From: G020354785 sp964521285
GTDB lineage: Bacteria > Bacteroidota > Bacteroidia > Bacteroidales > UBA10428
Assembly (NCBI GenBank): GCA_964521285.1
Contig: CAZFQS010000006.1
Location: 62,001 to 126,000 of the forward strand
DNA: 64,000 nt
Direction of reading: 5' to 3'
This document shows, piece after piece, positions 8,455-16,385 of the stretch. Below the pieces are notes generated by a model. The model ran no database searches, was not told where the DNA came from, and saw only the letters and a program-made list of their open reading frames with translations. The number at the start of each line of letters is the position of its first letter. The first letter of the stretch is position 1. A program made the translations under genes and the position numbers.

Positions 8455-9643
8455 CCCCGGAACCCAGCAATTCATTACCATCATACCATGCAGCGAACTG
8501 ACCCGAAGTGATACCGCGCTGAAGTTTATCAAAGACTATATAAAGACCGTCTACTTCCATATAAAGAGCAGCCTTTTGCAATGGCTGCCTGTATCGTATT
8601 CTTACCTGATAATCCTTAGATTCACCAGGCATAAGCTTCAGGTCTTCCCTTAACCAGTGAATATCTTCCGGGGGAATGAATAAACCTTTCCGGTGCAGGC
8701 CGGGATGATTTTGTCCCTGTCCGGTATAGACAATATTATTTTTCACATCAATGCCAATTACAAAAGACTGTTCAGGCCTGCCACCAATATTTAAACCCTT
8801 ATTCTGACCTATAGTAAAATAATGTGATCCTTCATGTGTGCCCACTATCATACCATCTGATTGCGAATAACTGAAACTACATGTAATTTCTTTTAATCGA
8901 TCCGGTAATAGTCTATCATCTTTTAAAATTTCCTTATAATCTGAATATATTGTGAGATTACCAGGGATTTCAACAATATTCCCTGTTCTGGATTCCAACT
9001 TCTGTTGCAGGAATACAGGCAAATCTACCTTTCCGACAAAACATATTCCCTGGGAGTCTTTTTTTTCAGCAGTTGATAATTTTTGTTCTCTGGCAATAGC
9101 ACGGACTTCCGATTTATTCAGGTGTCCGACAGGAAATAAAGCCATTTTCAGCTGCTCCTGGGAAAGCTGACAAAGGAAGTAGCTCTGCTCCTTACTTTTA
9201 TCATCTCCGGCCAGAAGCCTGTATAATGTTTTCCCGTCTTTTATTATTTCTTCTTTTTTGCAATAATGTCCTGTAGCTACAAACTCTGCTTCATATTCCA
9301 GTGCAGCCTTAATAAAAAGGTCAAACTTTATTTCACGGTTACATAACACATCAGGATTAGGTGTGCGTCCCTTTTCATATTCAGAAAACATATAATCAAC
9401 AACACGCTGACGGTACTGATCACTGAAATCGATTGTGTGAAAAGGTATCCCTATTTTTTTTGCAGTAAGTTCGGCAAATATAATGTCATCTTTCCATGGG
9501 CAATCACCTGATAAGGTACCTGTTGTGTCATGCCAGTTAATCATAAAAAGAGCTATAACATCATATCCCTGACTTTTAAGAAGATATGCTGCCACACTGG
9601 AGTCTACTCCACCGGATAAACCAACAACAACTCTTTTTTGCAT
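8444..9643 (-). CDS. mnmA: tRNA 2-thiouridine synthase (2-thiouridylase)
   Basis: MnmA thiolates U34 of Lys, Glu and Gln tRNAs in the cytoplasm. The PP-loop GLSGGVDSSV lies at residues 8-17. The catalytic cysteines are in DVLCNREIKF (about 101) and GICFVG (about 201), and GTHEGSHYFTIGQNKG marks the central domain. At 399 residues it is longer than the usual 360-370 because of an insert of about 30 residues before GTHEG, around DYKEILKDDRLLP, seen in Bacteroidota homologues. The final 11 nt overlap cysH on the other strand. Assignment is firm. Confidence 0.97.
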   Translation of the reverse strand: MQKRVVVGLSGGVDSSVAAYLLKSQGYDVIALFMINWHDTTGTLSGDCPWKDDIIFAELTAKKIGIPFHTIDFSDQYRQRVVDYMFSEYEKGRTPNPDVLCNREIKFDLFIKAALEYEAEFVATGHYCKKEEIIKDGKTLYRLLAGDDKSKEQSYFLCQLSQEQLKMALFPVGHLNKSEVRAIAREQKLSTAEKKDSQGICFVGKVDLPVFLQQKLESRTGNIVEIPGNLTIYSDYKEILKDDRLLPDRLKEITCSFSYSQSDGMIVGTHEGSHYFTIGQNKGLNIGGRPEQSFVIGIDVKNNIVYTGQGQNHPGLHRKGLFIPPEDIHWLREDLKLMPGESKDYQVRIRYRQPLQKAALYMEVDGLYIVFDKLQRGITSGQFAAWYDGNELLGSGVIF

Positions 9644-9831
9644 AATATATCAGTCCCTTATATTCAGTGGCTTGCAAAGGTATAAAATTAGTGATAGAAT
9701 TGCTATATAAATAAATACTATAGATATGTACAGGGGCATGCAGGAGGTTTTGAATCCTGATATTAAAATGCCGGGAAATACTGAATATATCATTAGCTGG
9801 GTAGGAGCCAGCACCCTTGAGAGATGAAAGC

Positions 9832-9871
9832 GCACGGGGACAGGTCCCTTTTAGGGCACTGTCCCCCTGCC
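9832..9871. repeat. REP-like palindromic repeat, copy B, inside the qmoC 3' end
   Basis: GGGGACAG (9836-9843) and CTGTCCCC (9859-9866) form an outer stem with an inner CCC/GGG stem around TTTTA. The sequence closely matches the copy at 2552-2582. The qmoC stop codon (complement of TTA at 9851-9853) lies in the loop, so the last few QmoC residues are read from the repeat. The hairpin could also serve as a transcript end for qmoC. Confidence 0.7.
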
Positions 9872-10957
9872 TCTTGACCTGGCATAAACCAGTGCCACAG
9901 TCCGGTATATAAAATGGCCAAATTTGATATAGGGTACATAAAAAATTATAAACCATACGCATATAAGATGGAAAAAATAAAAGTGATATGCAGCATGCCA
10001 GTTGTCAAACCTTGCGATCTCCAGGAGGACTCCTGAGATGGTTAATAAAAATAGGGTTATTAAGAAAAGCCAGTCAGCATAATTGCTATTGCCATATTTT
10101 TGCTTGTTGAAAAGTCTTTGATACATCATAATACCTAAGCCGGTAACCATTAATAAGGCTGCTATATTTCCAAGAATTTTAACCGGACTGAGAAAAGGGA
10201 GCGGGTAGTTATTTGTTATTACAGCAATTATTGCAAATACAGTTACTACAAGGAGTAAAATAAATCCGTAAAATACCATCAGATGACTAATTCCTCTGGA
10301 CCTTTGAGTCCTGCACTGATTAAAATTTTTATGGAAAATAATTTCAGCAATAACTGACCTAAAGCTTTTAAATATTCCTGTTTGCTTAGTTTGAGGAAAG
10401 TTTTTTTTCAAATCATTCCAGAATTTTCTGATACCGGACATAGTAAATCCGATTATCACAATAGTTATTGCAAAAAAAGATGAATTCAGCCATGCATGTG
10501 GAAATAACTTTGAATAAATAACCGGTCCTTCAGGAATTCTTAATGTGCCGGCAGCATATATAATTGCAAGGATAATAATAAAAGGTAATGCTAAAGCTAA
10601 AGGCAGAAAGGCAGGTTTACTCAGAATTTTTGCAAGAAATTTTGGCTTTGCATAATGTAAATAATTTATTTGTCTCAAGGCAGCCAGAACATCGGCAGGA
10701 TTTATACCTCGAGGACAATGGGCAGAACAATCACCACACTGATGGCACAACCAGATGTCAAGGTTTCCCATCAGTTTGCTTTTTAGTCCCCAGCCTGCCC
10801 ATATTAATTCTTTTCTGGGGAATGGCTTATTTTCAGGTGACAGGGAACATATTGCAGTACATTCTCCACACTGCACACATTCTTTAACAGATGAGCCGCT
10901 TATTTTTTTCGTTTGCCTTATAAAATCGATGTCCGGCTGCAGTGTTAATATATCCAT
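9851..10957 (-). CDS. qmoC: quinone-interacting membrane-bound oxidoreductase subunit C
   Basis: QmoC is the membrane subunit of the QmoABC complex, which links the quinone pool to APS reductase. The N-terminal domain carries two ferredoxin-type motifs, CVQCGECTAIC (residues 37-47) and CHQCGDCSAHCP (about 70-81), ligating two [4Fe-4S] clusters. About six hydrophobic segments follow from residue 115 to 355, with histidines in the cytochrome b-like part (SHLMVFYGF and FHLICVWF). The length of 368 is near normal. QmoA and QmoB are about 33 kb away on the other strand. The gene follows the response regulator by 3 nt, so the two are surely co-transcribed. The last residues and the stop come from a REP-like repeat. 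HdrC-type homologues are the main alternative, but the fused membrane part fits QmoC. Confidence 0.9.
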   Translation of the reverse strand: MDILTLQPDIDFIRQTKKISGSSVKECVQCGECTAICSLSPENKPFPRKELIWAGWGLKSKLMGNLDIWLCHQCGDCSAHCPRGINPADVLAALRQINYLHYAKPKFLAKILSKPAFLPLALALPFIIILAIIYAAGTLRIPEGPVIYSKLFPHAWLNSSFFAITIVIIGFTMSGIRKFWNDLKKNFPQTKQTGIFKSFRSVIAEIIFHKNFNQCRTQRSRGISHLMVFYGFILLLVVTVFAIIAVITNNYPLPFLSPVKILGNIAALLMVTGLGIMMYQRLFNKQKYGNSNYADWLFLITLFLLTISGVLLEIARFDNWHAAYHFYFFHLICVWFIIFYVPYIKFGHFIYRTVALVYARSRGRGTVP

Positions 10958-10960
10958 AAA

Positions 10961-11662
10961 TTACTCTTTAAATTTATATCCCACGCCCTTGAATGTTTTG
11001 ATATGTTTGTCGCCAATCTTTTCCCGAAGTTTTCTTATATGAACATCAATTGTCCTGTCACCAACAATTACATCATCTCCCCATACCAAATGAAATATTT
11101 CTTCCCTGGTAAAGACCTTGCCCGGTCTTGATGACAGGAATAACAAAAGTTCAAATTCTTTTTTTGTAAGTATTAGTTCTTTATTTTTTTTATAAACAAC
11201 AAATTTCTCAGTGTCAATTTTAAGATCACCTTTTTTTATAATCTTTTTTGAATTCCTGTAGAAAGTAACATACAGAGGGTCGTTATATCTTTTTAATAAT
11301 GCCTTAATTCTGCTCAACAAAACCTTTGTCTTTACAGGCTTTTTAATATAATCATCTCCGCCTGATTCAAAGCCTGCTATCTGCGAATAATCTTCTCCTC
11401 TGGCTGTCAGAAATGCTATTATTGTATATTTAAGACTGTTAATTTTCCTCAGTTGCCTGCATGTTTCAATTCCATCCATCTCAGGCATCATAATATCCAG
11501 GAGTATAAGGTGAGGATTAATTTTTTTTGCAATTTCGATAGCTCCTGCTCCGTTGTCAGCAGTATAAATCTTGTAACCTTCAGATCTTAAATTATAGGTC
11601 AGGAACTCCAGAATGTCGGGTTCATCATCGACCAGGAGAATTTTATAGCGAAAATTGCCCAT
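10961..11662 (-). CDS. OmpR-family response regulator
   Basis: A 233-residue two-domain regulator. The receiver (1-120) has the acidic pair D12-D13, phospho-acceptor D56 in LLDIMMP, T87 in FLTARGE and K108 in IKKP, all canonical. The winged-helix DNA-binding domain (about 150-233) has the GVGYKF end typical of OmpR/PhoB regulators. It is the first gene of an operon with qmoC (3-nt gap), with a well-formed promoter upstream. A sensor kinase of the matching class lies 3 kb away at 14517-15785, but pairing is not shown. Control of sulfur metabolism is inferred only from the qmoC linkage. Confidence 0.94.
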   Translation of the reverse strand: MGNFRYKILLVDDEPDILEFLTYNLRSEGYKIYTADNGAGAIEIAKKINPHLILLDIMMPEMDGIETCRQLRKINSLKYTIIAFLTARGEDYSQIAGFESGGDDYIKKPVKTKVLLSRIKALLKRYNDPLYVTFYRNSKKIIKKGDLKIDTEKFVVYKKNKELILTKKEFELLLFLSSRPGKVFTREEIFHLVWGDDVIVGDRTIDVHIRKLREKIGDKHIKTFKGVGYKFKE

Positions 11663-11695
11663 TAATTTCTTTATAATTTAAAGTCTATGGTTTGA

Positions 11696-11726
11696 CAAAT
11701 TTATCCTGTGAAATATAATTTTCAAA
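11696..11726 (-). promoter_or_regulatory. Bacteroidota-type promoter of the response regulator-qmoC operon
   Basis: Read on the minus strand, TTTG (11726-11723) is followed after exactly 19 nt by TAAATTTG (11703-11696), matching the -33 TTTG and -7 TAnnTTTG elements of the Bacteroidota housekeeping sigma factor. Transcription would begin near 11689, about 27 nt before the ATG. Confidence 0.7.
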
Positions 11727-11733
11727 AATGAAT

Positions 11734-11746
11734 ATGTTACGTACAT
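11734..11746 (-). promoter_or_regulatory. palindrome-like operator candidate shared with the apr locus
   Basis: Read on the minus strand this is ATGTACGTAACAT. It differs by one inserted base from the perfect palindrome ATGTACGTACAT in front of aprA (43646-43657). It sits just upstream of the -33 element, centred at about -51 from the predicted start, a usual position for an activator. Confidence 0.4.
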
Positions 11747-11893
11747 CATATGATGCATTAAAAAAATAAAATAAATGAAAAAGAAATTATTGAAAATGTA
11801 ACAAAATTTAAAAATAAATGTAATATAGTTATAAATGAAATAATATTGATTATTAAAAACTTAATAATACAGGGGTATTTCACTAAAAAGAGA

Positions 11894-11901
11894 TATATTT
11901 G
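11894..11901 (+). promoter_or_regulatory. possible -7 element before the VTC gene
   Basis: TATATTTG matches TAnnTTTG and is 52 nt before the VTC start. No clear -33 TTG is seen. The rest of the 290-nt divergent intergenic region (11663-11953) is AT-rich and holds only the promoter and operator candidates listed. Confidence 0.35.
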
Positions 11902-11953
11902 CAGGTTGAGAAGGTAATTAAACATAAAAGATTAGGAAAAGAAAATATACTTT

Positions 11954-12730
11954 ATGAAGATTTCTGATAAATTAATACCTATTGTTAAACAATTCGATCA
12001 TGTCAATCTGGATGATGCGAGCAGGGTTGAACTGATGAACAGGACCGATGTAAAATACGTCTTCAATGTTAATAAATTACCTGATATTCTTAAAAGCGCC
12101 CTGAAAAATTATAAGATACTTGAAATAAATGATGAGCGAATACATCTATATAAAAATCAGTATTTTGATACCAGTGACTATGACATGTATTTAGATCATC
12201 ATAACGGTAAACGCAACAGGTATAAAATAAGATACCGGAATTATGATGTATCAGATGTTGCTTTTTTGGAGATTAAATTCAAGACCAACAAAGACAGGAC
12301 AATTAAAAAGCGTATAAAAAATAAATACAGCACAAATTTAAATAAGGGTTCAAGTGAGTTTATAGAAACCAACTCGCCATATAAGTATGATGAATTAACC
12401 CCTGTATTAAAAAATGATTTTAAAAGAATAACCCTGGTACATAAATCTGAAAAAGAGCGAATAACACTGGATTTTAATTTATCATATACCTGTGATTTTG
12501 CCGGAATAGTAAAGACACACGAACTGCCAGACCTTGCTATTTGTGAAATCAAGCGTGAAGGATATTCCAATACTTCTGAGTTCATGAAGATTTTAAGATC
12601 TGAAGATATAAGACAATCACGCATGAGCAAATATTGTATTGGAGCTGCAATATTATACAGTGATTTGAAAAAAAATCAATTTAAATCCAAGCTGAGATAT
12701 ATTGAAAGTATTCAAAATTCAAAGCATTAA
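11954..12730 (+). CDS. VTC-domain protein, probable polyphosphate polymerase
   Basis: The 258-residue protein has the VTC domain, a tunnel-shaped triphosphate-tunnel metalloenzyme fold that in yeast Vtc4 polymerises phosphate from ATP. Visible tunnel-type features are ELMNRTDVKYVF near residue 25, QYFDTSDYDMYLDHHNGKRNR-like basic and acidic stretches at about 70-90, KIRYRNY, the E-I-K segment FLEIKFK at 103-109, and CEIKREG at about 196. It has no membrane segment of its own. The DUF4956 membrane protein follows after 18 nt, the usual partner of bacterial VTC proteins. The domain is secure; the polymerase activity is inferred from the family. Confidence 0.85.
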   Translation: MKISDKLIPIVKQFDHVNLDDASRVELMNRTDVKYVFNVNKLPDILKSALKNYKILEINDERIHLYKNQYFDTSDYDMYLDHHNGKRNRYKIRYRNYDVSDVAFLEIKFKTNKDRTIKKRIKNKYSTNLNKGSSEFIETNSPYKYDELTPVLKNDFKRITLVHKSEKERITLDFNLSYTCDFAGIVKTHELPDLAICEIKREGYSNTSEFMKILRSEDIRQSRMSKYCIGAAILYSDLKKNQFKSKLRYIESIQNSKH

Positions 12731-12748
12731 TATTAAATATAGTTTAGT

Positions 12749-13420
12749 ATGGAATTATTTGGCGTAAGAATAATTGACGTACCGGATATCCTGGAATTAA
12801 TTCTGCGATTCGCTTTTAATTTTTTTGTTGTCTTGATTCTTGTACGAGTCTTATATTATCCTATTGCTAAAAGGAAGGATTATCTTTTTACATATATTTC
12901 AATAGGGACAGCTGTATTTCTGCTGTGTTTTCTTCTTGAAAATGTGAAATTACAGCTCGGATTGGCATTGGGCCTTTTTGCTATATTCGGAATAATAAGA
13001 TATCGAACTAATGCGATACCTATAAAAGAAATGACCTACCTGTTTATAGTGATAGGAATATCCGTTATAAATGCACTGGCCAACAAAAAAGTGAGTTATA
13101 CCGAGCTGATATTTACAAATCTGGCAGTTATTGCAGTAACTTTTGGTCTTGAAAGGCTTTGGTTATTAAAGCATGAGTCAAGAAAAACTATAACATATGA
13201 AAAGATTAATTTGATAAAGCCTGAGAATTATCAATTGTTACTTGAAGATCTGGAAGAAAGGACTGGCTTAAAAATCAACAGAATAGAAGTGGGCAGGGTT
13301 AATTTTGTGCGTGATGTTGCACGGGTAACAATATATTACTTTGAGCCAAGTAACCGTGTAAATATCTCTGATGAGGAAGATAGTTATATGGTTGGTAACC
13401 GTAATGATGATGATGAATAG
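12749..13420 (+). CDS. DUF4956 membrane protein, partner of VTC
   Basis: A 223-residue protein with four to five N-terminal hydrophobic segments (about 15-150), including the conserved LGLFAIFGIIRYRTN-like stretch with IRYRT at about 92, and a soluble C-terminal domain (about 155-223). The family has no proven activity but is repeatedly found next to VTC-domain proteins, so it may be the membrane channel or anchor of a polyphosphate-making complex. Its last 8 nt overlap the next gene. Family recognition is good; function is inference. Confidence 0.82.
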   Translation: MELFGVRIIDVPDILELILRFAFNFFVVLILVRVLYYPIAKRKDYLFTYISIGTAVFLLCFLLENVKLQLGLALGLFAIFGIIRYRTNAIPIKEMTYLFIVIGISVINALANKKVSYTELIFTNLAVIAVTFGLERLWLLKHESRKTITYEKINLIKPENYQLLLEDLEERTGLKINRIEVGRVNFVRDVARVTIYYFEPSNRVNISDEEDSYMVGNRNDDDE

Positions 13421-14114
13421 TGATATACTCAGCAAGCATTTCTTAAGCAAACTAATCACCGTAATACTAATTATTTTTTGTCAGATTAATCCTGGATCTT
13501 CACAGACGAAGGATTTTCAGCTGTGGTCTGATATAAAACTGGAAGCAGAAATATTCAAAAAAATATCAGTTGAAATAGAAGAAGAGATAAGACTGGCAGA
13601 GAATATTTCCAAAATTGAAGACTATTTTACAGATGTGGGTATATCATATAACTTCTGGGATAATTTCACATTCGGGGGATACTACCGGTTTATCAGAAGA
13701 AATGAGTTGGATGATAGAATAAGCAATATTCACAGATATTATTTTGATCTGAAATATGACAGAAAAATAAAAAGGTGGGAACTGTCACTAAGGACCCGAT
13801 ATCAATCAAGGTATAAAAATATCAATTCCGATGATACCGGATATAAACCTGAAAATCATAACAGAAACAAACTCAGTTTAGCTTATGATATTTATCGCAG
13901 TCCGTTAAAGCCTGAAATATGGTTTGACATCTATTACCAGCTTAATAATCCTGGTGGTAATAAATTTGATAAAATACGATTTGCTCCTGAATTGGGTTAT
14001 CGTATTAATAACCATATTAGAGTTAATATTTATTATATGATTGAGAAAGAATATAATGTTAAGAATCCGGAAACAAATTATATTCTGGGTACAAGTTTTC
14101 TTTACAAGCTATAA
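13413..14114 (+). CDS. DUF2490 outer-membrane beta-barrel protein
   Basis: A protein of about 233 residues with a signal peptide ending near GSSQ, then FQLWSDIKLEAEIFKKISVEIEEEIR and alternating aromatic beta-strands ending in a typical outer-membrane terminal strand (LGTSFLYKL). These features match DUF2490 barrels. Four in-frame ATG codons run from 13404 to 13415, overlapping the DUF4956 stop; I chose the last (13413), which leaves an 8-nt overlap and a clean signal peptide. Its coupling to the VTC-DUF4956 pair suggests an outer-membrane component of the same module. What it transports, if anything, is unknown. Confidence 0.75.
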   Translation: MNSDILSKHFLSKLITVILIIFCQINPGSSQTKDFQLWSDIKLEAEIFKKISVEIEEEIRLAENISKIEDYFTDVGISYNFWDNFTFGGYYRFIRRNELDDRISNIHRYYFDLKYDRKIKRWELSLRTRYQSRYKNINSDDTGYKPENHNRNKLSLAYDIYRSPLKPEIWFDIYYQLNNPGGNKFDKIRFAPELGYRINNHIRVNIYYMIEKEYNVKNPETNYILGTSFLYKL

Positions 14115-14127
14115 TTCTTAACCACCC

Positions 14128-14481
14128 TTAGGATTTATAATTATAAACGCATTTTTTTATACTTTCCCATAGCTTGTCAGAGGTTTTATCCCATGAAAAT
14201 TTTTCCCTTTGCTTTTTTGCTTTATTTATTAAACTTTCACGAAGATTTATATCACAGAATACTTCTAACATAGCATTTCTGATAGATTCAACAGAAGAAG
14301 GCTCTACATACAGAGCAGCATTTCCTCCTACTTCAGGCATCGATGATACTTTTGAAGTGATAATAGGCACATCACAATACATCGCCTCGAGCAAGGGAAT
14401 CCCAAATCCTTCAAAAAAAGAAGCATAAACCAGTGCCATAGCTGAAGCAGTAAAAAGTCTTAAATCCCTGTATTTTAAAAA
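14128..14481 (-). pseudogene. C-terminal remnant of a GT4-type glycosyltransferase
   Basis: About 118 residues match the last third of glycosyltransferase family 4 enzymes: the frame opens just after a stop codon (14482-14484) with LKYRDLRLFTASA and continues through the nucleotide-sugar site FFEGFGIPLLEA and SSMPEVGG. The full family is about 370 residues, and the N-terminal acceptor domain is absent. No start codon stands before the conserved region; the internal ATG at 14439 would cut the conserved helix. This is best read as a decayed, 5'-deleted gene. It sits between two intact genes with no trace of the missing part upstream. Confidence 0.75.
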
Positions 14482-14516
14482 TTAGTTATGAAACATTAAA
14501 TAGAAAATTCAATAAT

Positions 14517-15785
14517 CTAAGACTCGCGAATACTGATTATAAACTTACATCCTTCTCCTTCATTACTTTCTATCTTAATTTTCCATTTGTGAGCCGATAC
14601 AATTCTTTTTACATAACTTAACCCGAGACCAAAACCTTTAACATTATATATATTGCCGGTCGGGATACGATAAAACTTCCTGAAAACCTTATTGTAGTAT
14701 TCTTTTGATATACCTATTCCGTTATCAATTATATATAATAATATTTTATTATTTACATTATTTGTCAGAACATTAATCCGGGGATCTTTAACAGTATATT
14801 TTAAGGAATTATCAATCAGGTTATATAATAAATTGGTCAGATGATTTTCATCTGCAACTATTAAGGGATTTTTTGCATTCAGATTTAAAGAGACTTTTCC
14901 TTTTTTATTCCTTAAACGTAAATTAAAACTATCGGCCACTCTTTGAATTACCTCATGCAGGTTAATCTCTTTTTTATTCATAACAAGTTTTCTGATATCA
15001 GCATGTGACATCTGAAGGATATTATCAACCTGGTCCAATAATTTCTGACTTTGTTCATTAATTATACTGACATATTTTTTTATCCTTGCCGGCTCATTTA
15101 TAATTTCCTTATCAGAAAGCACTTCAGCAGATAATTTCAATGATGTTATAGGTGTTTTAAATTCATGTGTAAGATTATCAATAAAATCCTTTTGAATTTC
15201 TGACAATTGTTTTTGCCTCAAAATGACAAACTGGGTGTACCCGAAAAATATAATAACGATTAGCAGAATAGCAGTAAGAATATACCAGATAACAAAATCA
15301 GATAATACATACTTTTGTCTTTCCGGAAAATACACTCCAAAATAATATATGTACTCATAATATTTTGGAAGATTTTTCCTTGTTTTTTTAACATGATTAT
15401 TATCAGACATTTGAACATAATTACCATATACCATTTTGTCAGTGTGACAATCGTAAATACCATATTCGAAATCAAGATTCAGGTTTATTTTACTTAATTC
15501 CTTTATTAAATAATGTTCAAGAAGTTCTGCATCTATTATATCATTGACATTTACCAGGTAATAGTTTGAAGAATACTGGTATACTACATTTTCATATGGC
15601 AGAACAGAATTATTATATTCACTTAGAATTTCAGCCACATTTCTGAGGGCAATTTGTATTGATTGATTTAACTGTCTTTCTTTTAAACTGAAGTTTTTCT
15701 GCAGAAGATATACCTGAACAACGATAATTCCTATTATAGATATTATACCCAGAATAATTGTTAATCTTATAGTATTGCGCTTCAT
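14517..15785 (-). CDS. membrane sensor histidine kinase
   Basis: A 422-residue kinase. Membrane helices at about 8-28 and 163-184 bracket a periplasmic sensor region of about 130 residues, which I do not recognise. The H-box HEFKTPITSL carries H207, the N-box is NLIDNSLKYT, and G-boxes IDNGIGIS and GFGLGLSYV are intact. This layout matches RprX-type Bacteroidota kinases. The OmpR-family regulator before qmoC (10961-11662) is the nearest possible partner, but four genes lie between. TTAACA repeats precede the gene, in the region shared with the DUF1573 gene, which may reflect autoregulation. Confidence 0.93.
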   Translation of the reverse strand: MKRNTIRLTIILGIISIIGIIVVQVYLLQKNFSLKERQLNQSIQIALRNVAEILSEYNNSVLPYENVVYQYSSNYYLVNVNDIIDAELLEHYLIKELSKINLNLDFEYGIYDCHTDKMVYGNYVQMSDNNHVKKTRKNLPKYYEYIYYFGVYFPERQKYVLSDFVIWYILTAILLIVIIFFGYTQFVILRQKQLSEIQKDFIDNLTHEFKTPITSLKLSAEVLSDKEIINEPARIKKYVSIINEQSQKLLDQVDNILQMSHADIRKLVMNKKEINLHEVIQRVADSFNLRLRNKKGKVSLNLNAKNPLIVADENHLTNLLYNLIDNSLKYTVKDPRINVLTNNVNNKILLYIIDNGIGISKEYYNKVFRKFYRIPTGNIYNVKGFGLGLSYVKRIVSAHKWKIKIESNEGEGCKFIISIRES

Positions 15786-15794
15786 ATTGCTAAG

Positions 15795-15862
15795 TTAACC
15801 TTTGGTATAATTGTTGATTTAACATTAACAATTCGTTAACAAATTTTATGAACTCATTAACA
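15795..15862. promoter_or_regulatory. phased TTAACA repeats, possible Pho-type regulator binding site
   Basis: Hexamers TTAACA start at 15819, 15825, 15836 and 15857, with TTAACC at 15795. The 15825, 15836 and 15857 copies are 11 and 21 nt apart, about one and two helical turns. TTAACA direct repeats with an 11-nt period are the known PhoP/PhoB-type box in several phyla. They lie between the divergent sensor kinase and DUF1573 genes. Binding is inference. Confidence 0.4.
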
Positions 15863-15941
15863 AACTAATTGTTATTATATACGTATGTTTAAAGTGTAAA
15901 ATTCGTAAAAACCCATGTTAAATTTAATAATCTTTAAAATT

Positions 15942-16352
15942 ATGAAGTTAAAAAGAATACAATTAATAGTATTATTGCTGGGCATTATTGTACATAGTTT
16001 TGCTCTGGCAAATACAGATCCTGATGAAAAAAAGGATACAAAAGCCAGTATTGAATGGGAAAAAACCTCTTTCGATTTTGGAAAAATAGTAAAAAACTCA
16101 CCTGCAACTGTGGAGTTTGAGTTTAAGAACAATAGTATGGTTCCCCTGGTTATAAATTCTGTTAGACCTACCTGCGGATGTACAGTAGCCTATTATCCTA
16201 AAGAACCTGTTCAGCCTGGTAAAAGCGCTGCAATAACCGTTAATTATAATACGAGGAGTATTGGACACTTCACGAAATCAATTATTGTCAGTTCCAATGC
16301 AAGTGAAGGAGAAACTAAATTAATTATTACAGGTGAGGTCATTGATAACTAA
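15942..16352 (+). CDS. DUF1573 secreted protein
   Basis: A 136-residue protein starting at the ATG 15942, which gives a clean signal peptide ending near FALA. The ATG 27 nt further upstream would put extra hydrophobic residues in front and is less likely. The mature part is one Ig-like/ASH-type beta domain: FDFGKIVKNSP, an EFEFKN strand, VRPTCGCT with the conserved Cys pair, and GKSAAITVNYNT. DUF1573 proteins are abundant in Bacteroidota and sit in the periplasm or on the surface; their role is unknown. Confidence 0.88.
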   Translation: MKLKRIQLIVLLLGIIVHSFALANTDPDEKKDTKASIEWEKTSFDFGKIVKNSPATVEFEFKNNSMVPLVINSVRPTCGCTVAYYPKEPVQPGKSAAITVNYNTRSIGHFTKSIIVSSNASEGETKLIITGEVIDN

Positions 16353-16385
16353 CATCCGGTAATAAAAAATATCTTTTAACATAAA

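Noticed and set aside
9576..9962. 128-residue frame across the qmoC end and mnmA start
   Set aside because: It overlaps two well-supported genes in another frame and has no recognisable content.
15879..15890. TACGTA core before DUF1573 as a further copy of the apr motif
   Set aside because: Only the six-base core matches, and this is expected many times by chance in 64 kb.
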